Part shown: positions 61,799 through 64,000 of the stretch, piece by piece
Numbering within the stretch: position 1 is the first letter of the stretch
How the letters are laid out: each line of letters starts with the position of its first letter
Assembly (NCBI RefSeq): GCF_004886325.1
Contig: NZ_QXFN01000003.1
Span: forward strand, 186,001 to 250,000
Direction: 5' to 3'
Source of the DNA: Cellulomonas telluris
GTDB taxonomy: Bacteria > Actinomycetota > Actinomycetes > Actinomycetales > Cellulomonadaceae
DNA: 64,000 bases
Program-made: the position numbers and the translations under genes
The notes under the pieces: model-generated
What the model saw: only the letters and a program-made list of their open reading frames with translations
What the model was told of the DNA's origin: nothing
Database searches by the model: none

Positions 61799-62470
61799 AT
61801 GGCCGACGACAAGAAGAAGGCCGACGACACGGCCGTGGAGTCGACGGAGGAGGCCCCCAAGGCCGCCAAGAAGACCCCGGCGAAGAAGGCTCCGGCCAAG
61901 GCTGCGGCGACCGAGGCCGCCGCTGCCGAGGAGAAGCCGAAGGCGACCCGCAAGCCGGCCGCCAAGAAGGCCGAGGCGGAGGCCCCCGCGGCTCCCGCCA
62001 AGGGCAGCAGCACGACCGAGGGCGCCGGCGGCACCCTGAAGGTCCACCACCTGCGTCCGGCCCCCGGCGCCAAGACCGCCAAGACCCGCGTGGGTCGTGG
62101 TGAGGCGTCGAAGGGCAAGACCGCGGGTCGCGGCACCAAGGGCACGAAGGCCCGCTACCAGGTGCCCGAGGCCTTCGAGGGCGGGCAGATGCCGATGCAC
62201 ATGCGTCTGCCGAAGCTCCGCGGCTTCAAGAACCCGTTCCGCGTCGAGTACCAGGTCGTGAACCTGGACAAGCTCTCGGCGCTGTACCCGCAGGGCGGCG
62301 ACGTCACCGTCGCCGACCTGGTCGCCAAGGGCGCGGTCCGCAAGGGCCAGCCCGTCAAGGTGCTCGGCACCGGCGAGCTGACCGTCAAGGTCTCCGTGGC
62401 CGTCGACGCGTACTCCGCGTCCGCCAAGGAGAAGATCGAGGCGGCCGGCGGGAGCGTCGCGCAGGGCTGA
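61799..62470 (+). CDS. rplO: 50S ribosomal protein L15 with Lys/Ala-rich N-terminal extension
   Basis: A 223-aa protein, against about 145-150 in most bacteria. Residues 1-75 are a Lys/Ala/Pro/Glu-rich segment ([20 protein letters not shown] and [20 protein letters not shown]), resembling the basic tails of actinobacterial HU proteins. The L15 core starts [20 protein letters not shown], with [20 protein letters not shown] and [21 protein letters not shown]15 helps assemble the large subunit near the tunnel. ATG 61799 has GAGGAGG 10 bases upstream, and GTG 61793, two codons earlier, is an equally possible start. Last gene before the terminator and secY. Confidence 0.95.
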   Translation: MADDKKKADDTAVESTEEAPKAAKKTPAKKAPAKAAATEAAAAEEKPKATRKPAAKKAEAEAPAAPAKGSSTTEGAGGTLKVHHLRPAPGAKTAKTRVGRGEASKGKTAGRGTKGTKARYQVPEAFEGGQMPMHMRLPKLRGFKNPFRVEYQVVNLDKLSALYPQGGDVTVADLVAKGAVRKGQPVKVLGTGELTVKVSVAVDAYSASAKEKIEAAGGSVAQG

Positions 62471-62500
62471 CGCCCCGCGCGGTCCGCACGGACCACCGAC

Positions 62501-62540
62501 GAGCGGGCGGTCCCGGGAGAGATCCCGGGGCCGCCCGCTC
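62501..62540 (+). terminator. Terminator after rplO
   Basis: 18-bp stem (62501-62518 with 62523-62540, one G-U pair), loop GAGA. It separates the ribosomal spc block from secY, so secY is probably transcribed from its own promoter. Confidence 0.8.
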
Positions 62541-62801
62541 TCGTGCGTCCGGGGACGGGCGCCGGGCGGCGGCGGGACGGGCCACGGCGGCCCGCCGGCG
62601 CCGGGTATCCTCGGGGGCGCTCCGCCGCGACGACGTGGCGGCGCCGGCCGGGTACGGGGCCGTCATGGGTGCCGCCACCGCACGTCCGTCCCGGTCGCAT
62701 GCCGGGGTCGCTCGACGTACGGGGTAGTCTGGCGCGCGGTCTTCGCCGCAGCGCGGCGGCAACGGGTCGGCCACGCCGACCTCATCCCAGCAGGAGGACA
62801 G
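62541..62801 (+). other. secY upstream region
   Basis: No gene is seen. The best -10-like element is TAGTCT at 62725-62730, with no convincing -35. TATCCT near 62607 is another candidate. One of these presumably starts the secY transcript. Confidence 0.35.
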
Positions 62802-64000
62802 GTGCTCAGCGCATTCGCACGGGCGTTCCGGACGCCCGACCTGCGGCGCAAGCTGCTCTTCACCATCGGCATCATCGTGGTGTTCCGCATCGGTTCGTTC
62901 CTGCCGACGCCGGGCGTCAGCTACCCGAACGTCCAGGCGTGCATCGACCAGACGGCCGACGCGAACGACCTGCTCGGGCTGGTGAACCTCCTCAGCGGCG
63001 GCGCACTGCTGCAGCTGTCGGTGTTCTCGCTCGGGATCATGCCGTACATCACCGCGAGCATCATCATCCAGCTGCTCCGCGTCGTGATCCCCAAGTTCGA
63101 GGAGCTGCACAAGGAGGGGCAGTCGGGCACCGCGAAGCTCACGCAGTACACGCGGTACCTGACGATCGGCCTCGCCGTCCTGCAGTCCACGACGATCATC
63201 ACGTTCGCCCGCAGCGGTCAGCTGTTCGCCGGGTGCACCGTCGACGTCATCCCCGACGACTCGTGGGTGACCCTGCTCATCATGGTCATCGCCATGACGG
63301 CCGGTACGGGCCTGGTCATGTGGCTGGGCGAGCTCATCACCGAGCGCGGCGTCGGCAACGGCATGTCGCTGCTGATCTTCGTCTCGATCGCCGCGAGCTT
63401 CCCCGGCGCCATGTGGTCGATCGCGGGCGGTGCCGGCGGCATCGGCAAGTTCATCGTGGTGATGGCGATCATCGTGCTCGTCATCGGCCTCGTGGTCTTC
63501 GTCGAGCAGTCGCAGCGCCGCATCCCGGTGCAGTACGCCAAGCGCATGGTCGGCCGCCGCATGTACGGCGGCTCGAGCACCTACATCCCGATCAAGATCA
63601 ACATGGCCGGCATCATCCCGGTGATCTTCGCGTCGTCGCTGCTCGCCATCCCCGCGCTCATCGCGCAGTTCGGCGACCCGACGGCCGGCTGGGTGCAGTG
63701 GATCAGCCGCTACCTGGCGGACCCCGAGGCACCGCTGCACATCGGGATCTACATCGTCCTGATCATCTTCTTCTGCTACTTCTACACGGCGATCACGTTC
63801 AACCCGGACGAGGTCGCGGACAACATGAAGAAGTACGGCGGCTTCATCCCCGGCATCCGCGCCGGGCGTCCCACCGCCGAGTACCTCGACTACGTCATCA
63901 CGCGCATCACCGCACCGGGCTCGATCTACCTGGCGCTCGTCGCGCTCATCCCGACGATCGCCTTCATCGTCCTCGACGTCGGCTCGAACATCCCGTTCGG
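62802..64000 (+). CDS. secY: Protein translocase subunit SecY, 3'-truncated by window edge
   Basis: The first 399 codons of the Sec channel pore. GTG 62802 follows CAGGAGGACAG. It begins LSAFARAFRTPDLRRKLLFT, with helix 1 FTIGIIVVFRIGSFLPTPGV, plug-side LVNLLSGGALLQLSVFSLGI, signature GIMPYITASIIIQLLRVVIP, and later WLGELITERGVGNGMSLLIF. About nine helices are visible. The reading frame is open at the window edge, so the C-terminal helices are missing only because of the cut. SecY assembles with the SecE encoded at 28.8 kb. In Actinobacteria adk and map usually follow. Confidence 0.97.
   Translation, partial: MLSAFARAFRTPDLRRKLLFTIGIIVVFRIGSFLPTPGVSYPNVQACIDQTADANDLLGLVNLLSGGALLQLSVFSLGIMPYITASIIIQLLRVVIPKFEELHKEGQSGTAKLTQYTRYLTIGLAVLQSTTIITFARSGQLFAGCTVDVIPDDSWVTLLIMVIAMTAGTGLVMWLGELITERGVGNGMSLLIFVSIAASFPGAMWSIAGGAGGIGKFIVVMAIIVLVIGLVVFVEQSQRRIPVQYAKRMVGRRMYGGSSTYIPIKINMAGIIPVIFASSLLAIPALIAQFGDPTAGWVQWISRYLADPEAPLHIGIYIVLIIFFCYFYTAITFNPDEVADNMKKYGGFIPGIRAGRPTAEYLDYVITRITAPGSIYLALVALIPTIAFIVLDVGSNIPF

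Noticed and set aside
62541-62801. A small gene between rplO and secY
   Set aside because: Open frames here have no ribosome site, no conserved pattern and overlap the terminator. The region looks like a secY promoter.

Overview
This window is about 64 kb of chromosome from a very GC-rich actinobacterium. Codon use is dominated by G/C-ending codons, GTG and TTG starts are common, and several genes have a -10 box about 6 bases upstream of the start codon with no Shine-Dalgarno site, which suggests leaderless mRNAs. The gene content fits Micrococcales and most resembles Cellulomonadaceae: a four-cysteine type-Z S14, Lys/Ala-tailed L15, Asp-rich NusG, and a secreted GH13/CBM20 amylase. The genus is an inference. 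There are no rRNA genes, insertion sequences, phage genes or CRISPR arrays.

Layout. (1) 1-5.1 kb: end of nuoN (complex I), a trans-polyprenyl diphosphate synthase, a PP2C phosphatase and a zinc-ribbon/RDD/FHA protein. (2) 5.1-12.4 kb: a RarD-type transporter, a secreted alpha-amylase behind LacI-type operators, FprA ferredoxin reductase, HtpX protease, YajQ, tRNA-Tyr and a small lipoprotein. (3) 12.6-28.3 kb: tRNA-Thr, tRNA-Met, rpmG, two MaoC-fold dehydratase subunits, a divergent LacI/MFS pair with a palindromic operator, murB, a secreted tripeptidyl-peptidase-like hydrolase converging on and overlapping adenosine deaminase, two complete two-component systems, an ABC-2 export pair and an aspartate aminotransferase. 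(4) 28.5-31.4 kb: tRNA-Trp, secE, nusG, rplK, rplA. (5) 31.6-36.8 kb: an accessory cassette between rplA and rplJ: a 174-aa protein of unknown function, an ECF sigma factor, an intracellular subtilisin and a divergent TPR-CHAT caspase-like protease. (6) 36.8-52.1 kb: rplJ and rplL behind a leader with an attenuator-like hairpin, two small membrane proteins, rpoB, rpoC, then rpsL, rpsG, fusA, tuf. (7) 52.5-64 kb: the S10 and spc operons (rpsJ to rplO) and the start of secY, which runs off the window.

Most of the window is conserved information-processing machinery. The most interesting part is region 5. A TPR-CHAT protease, a second protease, an ECF sigma factor and a small protein translationally coupled to the sigma factor recall the protease-to-sigma logic of type III-E CRISPR (Craspase), but no CRISPR component is present. 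Its function is unknown. The working hypothesis is a proteolysis-triggered transcriptional stress or defence switch.
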